A stretch of 5,151 bases of DNA from assembly GCA_021825225.1 (NCBI GenBank), contig JAKAIH010000234.1:1-5151 (forward strand), read 5' to 3'. How positions within the stretch are numbered: position 1 is the first letter of the stretch; every line of letters starts with the position of its first letter. The position numbers and the translations under genes are program-made. Below the pieces are notes generated by a model. It did no database searches. It saw only the letters and a program-made list of their open reading frames with translations, and was not told the DNA's origin. The DNA is from Pseudomonadota bacterium. Its GTDB lineage: Bacteria > Pseudomonadota > Gammaproteobacteria > Burkholderiales > SG8-39. Below are positions 1 through 5,151 of this stretch, in pieces.

Positions 1-53
1 CCGGCCCCTGTTTCGTCTATTCGTCAAATGCCCACCGACGCCAAATTCCGCCG

Positions 54-78
54 CCAAAACTCTGCGCCGTCTAGGCGC
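54..78 (-). terminator. Weak terminator-like hairpin after the integrase stop
   Basis: Two bases past the integrase stop codon, the minus strand reads GCGCC, TAGAC, GGCGC (78 to 64), a 5-bp GC stem with a 5-base loop. A TTTT run follows after four bases (AGAG). The separated, short T-run makes this a poor intrinsic terminator, so it may be chance. The rest of 1-79 shows no gene or other signal. Confidence 0.2.
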
Positions 79-79
79 G

Positions 80-1546
80 CTACGGCAGCACCGGCAACAA
101 ACCATCGCGGCGTTCCATCTCCCGCCTCAAGACGGTGTCGAATTGCCCTGGCGTATAGCGCAGGGCCGCAAAATCCAGCCCCGGGAACACGAGCTTGGGG
201 ACAACGTGCTCTGTCAGGAACGCCACGCCAAGTGGCTGTCCATAGGTCGCCGAGTTTACTGTTTCATGCGCGTGCCCGATCATCGCGCAACGATGCTCTT
301 CGCTTACACCACCTTGCTTGAGTGTGTTGTTTGCGGACTTGCGGAATGAATGGAAAACGCGCTTCGGTTTTTCCGATACGGAGAGCGAATTGAGGTACCG
401 CCGGAAGGCCTCTCCGGGCACATCAGCGTAGCTCCCGAACGCATCGCGTCGCAAATACGGAAACACCCGCTGTGCTCCAGGAATCTTGCGCACATCATTG
501 ACGTAGTCGAGGAATCCCATCTGCAGAAGCACCGGGTGAATGGGGATCCTGCGGATTGCGGCATCAGTCTTGACGTTGCGACCGTCCTCGTCGTTGATGC
601 TTAGGCACGGGATGCCATCCTCCTCCCCAACATCCGAGAGCCCGAGTTGCGCAATTTCGGCAATGCGCGCTCCGGTGAAGAGCCCGAGGACCGGGAACCA
701 GAATTCGTGGGGCTTCGCGAGACTGGCGTAGTTCACCGGATTGAAGATCGCAGCGAGATCCTTGTCGTCAAAGGGCTCCCAGCCCTTTAGTCGCTTGCGC
801 TCGGTGCTGCTGAAGACGGATTGCCCGGTGGTCGGATTCTTGCCGCGGTACTCTTCGGTGCTGATCGTATGGTCGAAATATCGCTTCAATACCATGAGGT
901 GCTTGTCGCGCGTGCGCGCGCCGATACCCACCTCGAAGAGGGAAGCAAGGTAATCCGAGATGGTCTTGCTTGTGACGTGATGGACGTGGCGCCCGCCCAC
1001 GAAGGCCTTGAAGCGCGTGAAGATGGAATCGTACTCGGAGAACGTCTTCGCGCTCCAGCGCGCGCGGTTTGCCGCAATGTAACGCTTGATGCTCGCTTCG
1101 AGCGGCATGGACGCGTCGTGCGTCGTCTGCGCCGCTGGCTGCCCCTGGATTGCCTTCACAAGACCGATCTTCCCGAGCTCCTTGAGCATCTCCATGGCCC
1201 GAGCATGATCTTGCGGGCTGTTGGGGTCGGTCTTGATCCGGATACCGTTCTGCGGGGAGATTTCAAGCTCCCATTTGCGGATGAGGCTGAACGACTCGGG
1301 CGCTGTCTTGCCGCTCTTATTGTCGTCTGAGTCGTTCGCCATGGCCGATTTTAACGCAGCGAATGTAACAAGTGCTTGCGCCGAGAGCGTATGCGCCACC
1401 AGGATGGCGCTTTGGCGCTCGGACGTACCGAGGGAAGCCGCGACCTCGCGTCGACCGCCAAAGAGCGGGCGCAGTGCTTTGGGGATGAGGAGCCGAAAGT
1501 AGAACAGGCCGTGGCGTGAGCGCTTGAGCCTTGCTGCGAATCGCAT
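80..1546 (-). CDS. Tyrosine recombinase (phage/genomic-island integrase), DUF6538-type N-terminus
   Basis: Site-specific recombinase of 488 residues, expected to insert and excise a mobile element through a covalent 3'-phosphotyrosine intermediate. The N-terminus (about 8-60: RHGLFYFRL, IPKALRPLFG, GRREVAASLGT) resembles the DUF6538 domain of proteobacterial island integrases. A SAM-like core-binding domain spans about 147-235 and the catalytic domain about 255-440. The full catalytic set can be read: Arg294 in TGARIAEIAQL, Lys326 in NVKTDAAIRRIPIHP, His399 and Arg402 in HSFRKSANN, His425 in IGHAHE and nucleophile Tyr435 in ATYG. The enzyme therefore looks intact and active. A tail of 53 residues follows Tyr435, which is long for the family. 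The ATG at 1546 is chosen because AGGAAAGGG lies 5 bases upstream and the N-terminal domain starts right after it. The gene reads away from tRNA-Ser, 96 bases from its CCA end, which points to that tRNA as the target. By eye it is less GC-rich than lysC and parC. The family is sure; the exact element type is not. Confidence 0.95.
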   Translation of the reverse strand: MRFAARLKRSRHGLFYFRLLIPKALRPLFGGRREVAASLGTSERQSAILVAHTLSAQALVTFAALKSAMANDSDDNKSGKTAPESFSLIRKWELEISPQNGIRIKTDPNSPQDHARAMEMLKELGKIGLVKAIQGQPAAQTTHDASMPLEASIKRYIAANRARWSAKTFSEYDSIFTRFKAFVGGRHVHHVTSKTISDYLASLFEVGIGARTRDKHLMVLKRYFDHTISTEEYRGKNPTTGQSVFSSTERKRLKGWEPFDDKDLAAIFNPVNYASLAKPHEFWFPVLGLFTGARIAEIAQLGLSDVGEEDGIPCLSINDEDGRNVKTDAAIRRIPIHPVLLQMGFLDYVNDVRKIPGAQRVFPYLRRDAFGSYADVPGEAFRRYLNSLSVSEKPKRVFHSFRKSANNTLKQGGVSEEHRCAMIGHAHETVNSATYGQPLGVAFLTEHVVPKLVFPGLDFAALRYTPGQFDTVLRREMERRDGLLPVLP

Positions 1547-1551
1547 GGTGA

Positions 1552-1560
1552 CCCTTTCCT
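1552..1560 (-). promoter_or_regulatory. Integrase ribosome-binding site within a small hairpin
   Basis: AGGAAAGGG on the minus strand ends 5 bases before the integrase ATG at 1546 and is a good Shine-Dalgarno sequence, which fixes the start. It is also the 3' arm of an inverted repeat: CTTTCC (1569 to 1564), loop ACTA (1563 to 1560), GGAAAG (1559 to 1554). In the mRNA a 6-bp stem would cover most of the Shine-Dalgarno sequence. Regulation by this fold is inference. Confidence 0.6.
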
Positions 1561-1592
1561 AGTGGAAAGTGGTTCACCAAAGTGGGACACTT
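1561..1592 (-). repeat. Short repeats upstream of the integrase (candidate recombinase or excisionase arm sites)
   Basis: On the minus strand CCACTTT occurs at 1585-1579 and again at 1572-1566, 13 bases apart, followed directly by a partial third copy CCACT at 1565-1561. The first copy overlaps an inverted repeat AAGTG-TCC-CACTT (1592 to 1580). Closely spaced direct repeats between an attachment site and its integrase gene are typical of arm-type integrase sites or excisionase/regulator sites. The repeats are seen directly; their role is inferred. Confidence 0.4.
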
Positions 1593-1642
1593 CGCTTGCG
1601 ATATTTTCAGAAATCTATTTATAAACAGCTATTTACGGTTAC
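1593..1642. other. AT-rich spacer between tRNA-Ser and integrase, presumed island end
   Basis: This stretch is markedly AT-richer than the rest of the window. On the minus strand it carries AAATAG twice (1634-1629 and 1620-1615, 14 bases apart) and a TATAAA (1623-1618) that could be an integrase -10 box, although I see no matching -35 box. I find no intrinsic terminator after the tRNA. It is probably the terminal segment of the integrated element, where bending proteins and integrase would bind. That assignment comes from position and composition only. Confidence 0.35.
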
Positions 1643-1670
1643 TGGCGGAGAGGGAGGGATTCGAACCCTC
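1643..1670 (-). other. Presumed attachment site core in the tRNA-Ser 3' end
   Basis: Integrases encoded next to a tRNA gene commonly use its T-arm to CCA segment as the crossover region. Here the span covers the T loop, the 3' T stem, the 3' acceptor strand and CCA. I find no second copy in the window, so the partner site must lie left of base 1. The exact core borders cannot be set from one copy. Confidence 0.5.
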
Positions 1671-1735
1671 GATACGCATTTTGTGCATATACGCCCTTAG
1701 CAGGGGCGCGCCTTCGACCACTCGGCCACCTCTCC
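1643..1735 (-). tRNA. tRNA-Ser (anticodon GCU)
   Basis: A 93-base type II tRNA including an encoded CCA. The 7-bp acceptor stem pairs GGAGAGG (1735-1729) with CCTCTCC (1653-1647), followed by discriminator G at 1646 and CCA at 1645-1643. The anticodon loop is CTGCTAA, placing GCT at 1701-1699, which reads AGC/AGU serine codons. A long variable arm (TATGCA paired with TGCGTA around a CAAAA loop) is diagnostic for the serine class. The T arm GAGGG-TTCGAAT-CCCTC is perfect. The gene sits just after lysC and just before a co-oriented integrase, so its 3' half is the likely attachment site of the neighbouring element. The tRNA is intact, as expected when the element's att core restores the 3' end. 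Confidence 0.97.
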
Positions 1736-1748
1736 GGATCCGGGTGAA

Positions 1749-1757
1749 ACTATATCA
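1749..1757 (-). promoter_or_regulatory. Extended -10 promoter for tRNA-Ser
   Basis: The minus strand carries TGA-TATAGT (1757 to 1749): a TATAAT-like -10 box with the TGn extension that can replace a good -35 box. It ends 13 bases before the mature tRNA 5' end at 1735, implying a 5' leader of only a few bases. The -35 region is poor (TTCCAA at 1779-1774 is the best I see, with a long spacer) and falls inside the hairpin after lysC. Confidence 0.5.
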
Positions 1758-1767
1758 TGTGCGCCAG

Positions 1768-1786
1768 CCGGGGTTGGAAACCCCGG
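1768..1786 (-). other. Perfect 8-bp hairpin after the lysC stop
   Basis: CCGGGGTT, loop TCC, AACCCCGG forms a very stable stem-loop 5 bases after the lysC stop codon. No T-run follows on either strand, so it is not a standard intrinsic terminator. It could protect the lysC mRNA 3' end, pause polymerase, or assist Rho-dependent ending ahead of the tRNA promoter. The structure is certain as an inverted repeat; its role is inferred. Confidence 0.5.
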
Positions 1787-1791
1787 TCCGA

Positions 1792-2277
1792 TCAGTGCGG
1801 CTGATCCAGCTCGAACGCCTTGTGCAGCGCGCGCACCGCGAGTTCCATGTATTTCTCGTCGATCACCACCGCGACCTTGATTTCCGAGGTGGAGATCATC
1901 TGGATGTTGATGCCTTCTTCGGCCAGCGTGCGGAACATTTTGCTGGCGATGCCGGCGTGGGTGCGCATGCCCACGCCTACCAGCGACACTTTGCACACCT
2001 TGGCGTCGCCGCGGATGTCGGTCGCCTTGATGTGCGCCTTGACCTGCTTGTTCAGCACGTCCATCGCCTTGGTGTAATCCGTGCGCGGCACGGTGAACGA
2101 GAAATCGGTCATGTTGTCGACGCTGGCGTTCTGGATGATCATGTCGACGTCGACATTAGCCTCGCCGATCGGGCCGAGGATCTGGTAGGCGATGCCCGGG
2201 CGGTCGGGCACGCCCATGACGGTGATCTTGGCTTCGTCGCGGCTGAATGCAATGCCGGAGATGATGGCTTTTTCCAT
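1792..2277 (-). CDS. Possible internal-start product of lysC: ACT-only beta subunit (161 aa)
   Basis: Codon 250 of lysC is ATG (2277-2275) in the linker between the kinase and ACT domains. GAGGA lies 10 bases upstream, and the surrounding bases are unusually AT-rich for this gene (CCTAAAATGGAAAAAG). Starting here would give a 161-residue protein holding only the two ACT domains. In Bacillus subtilis and Corynebacterium glutamicum, an in-frame internal start at the equivalent place makes the beta subunit of an alpha2beta2 aspartokinase, of similar length. The position and signal are seen; actual use in this organism is inference. The Shine-Dalgarno spacing is at the long end, and Met250 could be just an internal residue. 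Confidence 0.35.
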   Translation of the reverse strand: MEKAIISGIAFSRDEAKITVMGVPDRPGIAYQILGPIGEANVDVDMIIQNASVDNMTDFSFTVPRTDYTKAMDVLNKQVKAHIKATDIRGDAKVCKVSLVGVGMRTHAGIASKMFRTLAEEGINIQMISTSEIKVAVVIDEKYMELAVRALHKAFELDQPH

Positions 2278-3024
2278 TTTAGGGTCTTCCTCAAACGTAA
2301 TCAGCGTGCCCGGGCCTTCCTTCTCCTCGAACGAGGACAGCACGCGCAGTTTCACTTTGTACTTGCCGGCGAACTCGACCGAGCGGATCTGCAGCACCTT
2401 CGAGCCCAGGCTCGCCATCTCCAGCATTTCCTCGAAGGTGACGGTATCCAGGCGCCGCGCCTCGGGCACGATGCGCGGGTCGGTGGTATAGACGCCATCG
2501 ACGTCGGTGTAGATCTGGCATTCGTCGGCCTTGAGCGCGGCCGCCAACGCCACCGCCGAGGTGTCGGAACCGCCGCGCCCGAGCGTAGTGATGTTGCCCA
2601 GCGCATCCACGCCCTGGAAGCCGGCGACCACCACCACATAACCCGCGTCCAGATCGGCGCGCATGCGGTTCTCGTCGATGCGTTCGATGCGCGCCTTGGT
2701 GAAGGCGCTGTCGGTGAGCACCTTGACCTGTGCACCGGTGTAGCTCTTCGCCTTCACGCCCAGTTCCATCAGCGCCATCGACAACAGGCCGATGGTGACC
2801 TGCTCGCCGGTGGAGGCGACTACATCGAGTTCGCGCGGGTCGGGTTGGGGGGAAATTTCCTTCGCCAGCGCGATCAGGCGATTGGTTTCCCCGGACATGG
2901 CGGAGGGAACCACCACCAGCCGGTGCCCTTGCGCTTTCCAGCGCGCGACGCGCTTGGCGACGTTTTTGATGCGCTCGGTCGAGCCCACGGAGGTGCCGCC
3001 GAATTTCTGGACGATCAGTGACAT
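1792..3024 (-). CDS. lysC: Aspartate kinase (monofunctional, two ACT domains)
   Basis: Phosphorylates L-aspartate with ATP to 4-phospho-L-aspartate, the first step toward lysine, diaminopimelate, threonine and methionine; a cytoplasmic enzyme. At 410 residues it matches the usual monofunctional LysC length (about 405-420), with no homoserine dehydrogenase fusion. The kinase domain (about 1-245) begins with KFGGTSVG (7-14) and contains SAMSGETN (41-48), the substrate-binding STGEQV (71-76), GRGGSDTSA (149-157) and YTDVDGVYTTDPR (172-184). The regulatory part has ACT 1 at about 265-335 (ITVMGVPDRPGIAYQIL) and ACT 2 at about 345-405 (VSLVGVGMRTHAGIASKMF, then ISTSEIKVAVVID), the arrangement behind feedback inhibition by lysine and/or threonine. 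The ATG at 3024 is chosen because MSLIVQKFGGTSVG is the canonical N-terminus; no strong Shine-Dalgarno sequence precedes it. parC lies 64 bases upstream on the same strand and tRNA-Ser follows. Met250 may be a second start for a separate regulatory subunit. Confidence 0.97.
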   Translation of the reverse strand: MSLIVQKFGGTSVGSTERIKNVAKRVARWKAQGHRLVVVPSAMSGETNRLIALAKEISPQPDPRELDVVASTGEQVTIGLLSMALMELGVKAKSYTGAQVKVLTDSAFTKARIERIDENRMRADLDAGYVVVVAGFQGVDALGNITTLGRGGSDTSAVALAAALKADECQIYTDVDGVYTTDPRIVPEARRLDTVTFEEMLEMASLGSKVLQIRSVEFAGKYKVKLRVLSSFEEKEGPGTLITFEEDPKMEKAIISGIAFSRDEAKITVMGVPDRPGIAYQILGPIGEANVDVDMIIQNASVDNMTDFSFTVPRTDYTKAMDVLNKQVKAHIKATDIRGDAKVCKVSLVGVGMRTHAGIASKMFRTLAEEGINIQMISTSEIKVAVVIDEKYMELAVRALHKAFELDQPH

Positions 3025-3027
3025 AAT

Positions 3028-3075
3028 GCTGCGAGCCGTTGGGCCTAAAAAGCGGTGATTTTACCGCATCGCAGC
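3028..3075 (-). promoter_or_regulatory. Paired element in the lysC leader
   Basis: On the minus strand GCTGCGA (3075-3069) is exactly complementary to TCGCAGC (3034-3028). The second arm ends 3 bases before the lysC ATG, occupying the place where a Shine-Dalgarno sequence would be. The loop contains the small terminator-like hairpin at 3047-3067. Such a stem could limit ribosome access to lysC. It does not look like a lysine riboswitch, which is far longer. A 7-bp match in a gap this size can arise by chance. Confidence 0.3.
3047..3067 (-). terminator. Candidate intrinsic terminator between parC and lysC
   Basis: The minus strand reads GCGGT, loop AAAATC, ACCGC, then TTTTT. A 5-bp GC-rich stem followed directly by five T's, 22 bases after the parC stop, fits a short intrinsic terminator or attenuator for parC transcripts entering lysC. 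The stem is short, so termination would be partial. Confidence 0.4.
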
Positions 3076-3088
3076 TGTTTTTTTCGAG

Positions 3089-5151
3089 CTATTTTCCGTC
3101 CAGCTGCAATTTTGCCGGAACGGCGAGTCCCGTAGGTTTGAGCTTCTCCGGCAGCACCCGCCCCGTGCGTGCGCGATGGCCCACATGGTGGCGCAGCTTT
3201 TCGCCCTTGATTTCCAGAACTTTTTCCTTGCCGCCGCGGCCGATGCCGCTGACCGTGACCGAACTGAGCGGCGTCACTGCAGCCGCGGTCAGCTTTTCGC
3301 CTTTATCCAGGCCCATGAGAATCACGCCGCGCCCTTTGGACATGGCGCGCATTTCGGAAATGTCGAAAGCGAGCAGCCGGCCTTCGGCCGACAGCGCCAC
3401 GACGTGGTTGCCCGGCGCCTCGTCGTAGGCGCAGGGCGCAAGCGGCGTCTCGCCCGCTTCGACGCTCATGAATTCGCGCCCGGCGCGGCGGTTGGAGGCC
3501 ATGTCGCCGATGGTGCAGAGGAAGCCGTAGCCGCCGCTGGATGCAACCAGCACCTTGGTCTCGGCCTTGCCCGCGACGCAATACATGATCTTGGCTCCGC
3601 CCTGCACTTCCACCAGCGAGGAGGCCGGCACGCCGTCGCCGCGCGCGGATGGCAGACCCGCCGCATCCACGCTGTAGGCGCGGCCGCCCGAGTCGAGGAA
3701 GATCACCGGGTCCACGGTACGGCAGGGGATGAGCGCGGCGAGGCTGTCGCCTTCCTTGAACGAAAGCGAGGCCGCATCGACACCGTGCCCCTGGCGCGCG
3801 CGCACCCAGCCGTTCTTCGAGAATATTACCGTCACCGGTTCGTCCAGCACCGGCGTCTCGAGCACCGCTTTCTCCGATTCCTCGATCACGGTGCGGCGCT
3901 TGTCGCCGAAGGCCTTGATGTCGGCCTCGATTTCATCGATCACCAGCGCTTCCAGCGCCTTGCGGCTGCCCAGCACTTTCTCCAGGCCTTTCTGTTCTTT
4001 CCTCAGGCCGCCGAGTTCCTGCTCCAGCTTGATGTGTTCGAGCTTGGCCAACTGGCGCAGGCGCATCTCGAGAATGTCCTCGGCCTGGCGCTCGGTGAGC
4101 TTGAAGGCGCGCATCAGATCCGGCTTCGGATCGTCCGAATTGCGGATGAGCTTGATCACCTTGTCCACGTTCAAGAGCACCAGCAGGCGCCCTTCGAGCA
4201 CGTGGATGCGGTCGAGCACCTTGTCCAGGCGGTGCCGCGTGCGCCGCGTCACCGTGACGAAGCGGAATTCCAGCCACTCGGCGAGGATGTCCTTCAGATT
4301 CTTGCCGGTGGGCCGCCCGTCCAGGCCGACCATCACCAGGTTGATCGAGGCGTTGGTCTCCATGCTGGTCTTCGCCAGCAACAGATTGATGAACTCGTTC
4401 TCGTCCTGGCGCGAGGATTTCGGCTCGAACACCAGGCGCACCGGGTGCGTGCGGTCGGACTCGTCGCGCGCGCGATCGAGCATCGACAGCATCAGCTGCT
4501 TTTCGCGCTGCTGCTCGGGCGTGAGCGATTTCTTGCCCGGCCGCGGTTGCGGATTGGTGATCGCCTCGATTTCCTCCAGCACTTTGCGCGAGGAGGCGCC
4601 CGGCGGCAGCTCGTGCACCACCACCTGCCATTGCCCGCGCGCGAGCCGCTCGATGCTCCAGCGCGCGCGCACGCGCACCGAGCCGCGGCCGTTGGCATAG
4701 GCTTCGCGCATCTCGGCGCGCGGCGTGATGATCTGGCCGCCGCCGGGGAAATCCGGGCCCTTGATGTATTTCATCACGCCCGCCAGCGTCAATTCCGGCT
4801 CGCGGATCAGCGCGATCGCGGCATTCGCGACTTCGGTGAGGTTGTGGCTCGGGATCTCGGTGGCCATGCCCACGGCGATGCCCGAGGCGCCGTTCAGGAG
4901 CACCACCGGCAGGCGTGCCGGCAATACCTGCGGCTCCTGCATGCTGCCGTCGTAATTGGGTGAGAAATCCACCGTGCCGCTGTCCAATTCCGCCAGCAGT
5001 ACTTCGGCGAATTTGGTCAGGCGCGCCTCGGTGTAGCGCATCGCCGCGGGTTCGTCGCCGTCGCGCGAGCCGAAGTTGCCCTCGCCGTCGACCAGCGGAT
5101 AGCGCAGGCTGAAATCCTGCGCAATGCGCACCATCGCGTCGTAGACCGAGG
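3089..5151 (-). CDS. parC: DNA topoisomerase IV subunit A (5' end beyond the window)
   Basis: Breakage-rejoining subunit of topoisomerase IV, which with ParE (ATPase) unlinks daughter chromosomes. The visible 686 codons run to a TAG at 3089. Reading begins with SVYDAM, equivalent to E. coli residues 81-86, so about 80 N-terminal residues are missing and the intact protein would be about 766 residues, normal for betaproteobacterial ParC. Counted from the first visible Met (5134), the catalytic Arg33-Tyr34 lies in [10 protein letters not shown]. The tower region includes the conserved LPARLP and [19 protein letters not shown] (72-99). [13 protein letters not shown] and EWLEFR (about 268-291) and a coiled coil with globule (about 300-425, including [21 protein letters not shown]) follow. 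The C-terminal beta-pinwheel spans about 432-665 and shows no canonical GyrA box (QRRGGKG), which supports ParC over GyrA. An insertion at about 192-220 ([14 protein letters not shown]) is absent from E. coli ParC. The Met at 5134 is internal, not the true start. Confidence 0.96.
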   Translation of the reverse strand, partial: SVYDAMVRIAQDFSLRYPLVDGEGNFGSRDGDEPAAMRYTEARLTKFAEVLLAELDSGTVDFSPNYDGSMQEPQVLPARLPVVLLNGASGIAVGMATEIPSHNLTEVANAAIALIREPELTLAGVMKYIKGPDFPGGGQIITPRAEMREAYANGRGSVRVRARWSIERLARGQWQVVVHELPPGASSRKVLEEIEAITNPQPRPGKKSLTPEQQREKQLMLSMLDRARDESDRTHPVRLVFEPKSSRQDENEFINLLLAKTSMETNASINLVMVGLDGRPTGKNLKDILAEWLEFRFVTVTRRTRHRLDKVLDRIHVLEGRLLVLLNVDKVIKLIRNSDDPKPDLMRAFKLTERQAEDILEMRLRQLAKLEHIKLEQELGGLRKEQKGLEKVLGSRKALEALVIDEIEADIKAFGDKRRTVIEESEKAVLETPVLDEPVTVIFSKNGWVRARQGHGVDAASLSFKEGDSLAALIPCRTVDPVIFLDSGGRAYSVDAAGLPSARGDGVPASSLVEVQGGAKIMYCVAGKAETKVLVASSGGYGFLCTIGDMASNRRAGREFMSVEAGETPLAPCAYDEAPGNHVVALSAEGRLLAFDISEMRAMSKGRGVILMGLDKGEKLTAAAVTPLSSVTVSGIGRGGKEKVLEIKGEKLRHHVGHRARTGRVLPEKLKPTGLAVPAKLQLDGK

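Noticed and set aside
28..321. Plus-strand open frame of 97 codons at the left edge
   Set aside because: It mostly overlaps the integrase C-terminus in antisense, is Arg/Ser/Pro-rich with no motif, and has no convincing ribosome-binding site.
821..1330. Plus-strand open frame of 169 codons within the integrase
   Set aside because: It is a shadow of the integrase gene, with no domain and no ribosome-binding site.
1582..3021. Plus-strand open frame of 479 codons antisense to lysC and the tRNA
   Set aside because: It runs through the complement of the tRNA, giving the well-known spurious peptide AEREGFEPSI, and then mirrors lysC. No ribosome-binding site or domain supports it.
3028..3084. Plus-strand intrinsic terminator (7-bp stem, then T7 at 3078-3084)
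   Set aside because: No credible plus-strand gene ends here, so the T-run after the stem is treated as incidental; the stem is instead considered as a lysC leader element.
3176..4963. Long plus-strand open frame of 595 codons antisense to parC
   Set aside because: Its translation is dominated by His, Arg, Ala and Asp with no recognisable domain, as expected opposite a GC-rich gene with strong third-position bias; the minus strand encodes a clear ParC.
3089..5134. Taking the Met at 5134 as the ParC start
   Set aside because: The frame stays open to the window edge, and the codons before it (SVYDA) match the conserved region just before the catalytic domain; the true start is off the window.
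1..5151. CRISPR array, insertion sequence or defence/cargo genes
   Set aside because: No regularly spaced repeats, no transposase and no extra genes are visible; island cargo would lie left of base 1.

Overview
The window looks like chromosomal DNA from a GC-rich betaproteobacterium, cut at the edge of an integrated mobile element. The assignment rests mainly on the ParC sequence (an FGSRDGD stretch ahead of the catalytic [10 protein letters not shown] motif, and an insertion of about 29 residues in the middle of the protein). It is supported by a monofunctional aspartokinase gene followed directly by tRNA-Ser(GCU), an arrangement I recall from Burkholderia/Ralstonia-type genomes. That is recognition from memory, not a search.

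All genes lie on the minus strand, so the reading order is from the right edge to the left. parC (5151 to 3089, 5' end cut by the window) encodes topoisomerase IV subunit A. A 64-base gap with a small terminator-like hairpin and a longer 7-bp stem leads into lysC (3024 to 1792), a complete feedback-regulated aspartokinase with two ACT domains. A 56-base gap with a perfect 8-bp hairpin and an extended -10 promoter precedes tRNA-Ser(GCU) (1735 to 1643), whose CCA end is genome-encoded. Then comes a 96-base AT-richer gap with short repeats, and a complete tyrosine recombinase (1546 to 80) reading away from the tRNA.

parC, lysC and the tRNA are ordinary core genes. The tRNA 3' end followed at once by a co-oriented tyrosine integrase is the classic layout of a genomic island or prophage inserted into a tRNA gene. 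The island therefore probably begins near 1643 and runs left, past base 1; its cargo and far attachment site are outside the window. No complete new system is visible here. The points most worth checking are the island boundary, a hairpin over the integrase ribosome-binding site, possible read-through from the tRNA promoter into the integrase, a structured lysC leader, and a possible internal start in lysC giving a separate ACT-only subunit. No stretch longer than 300 bases lacks a gene.
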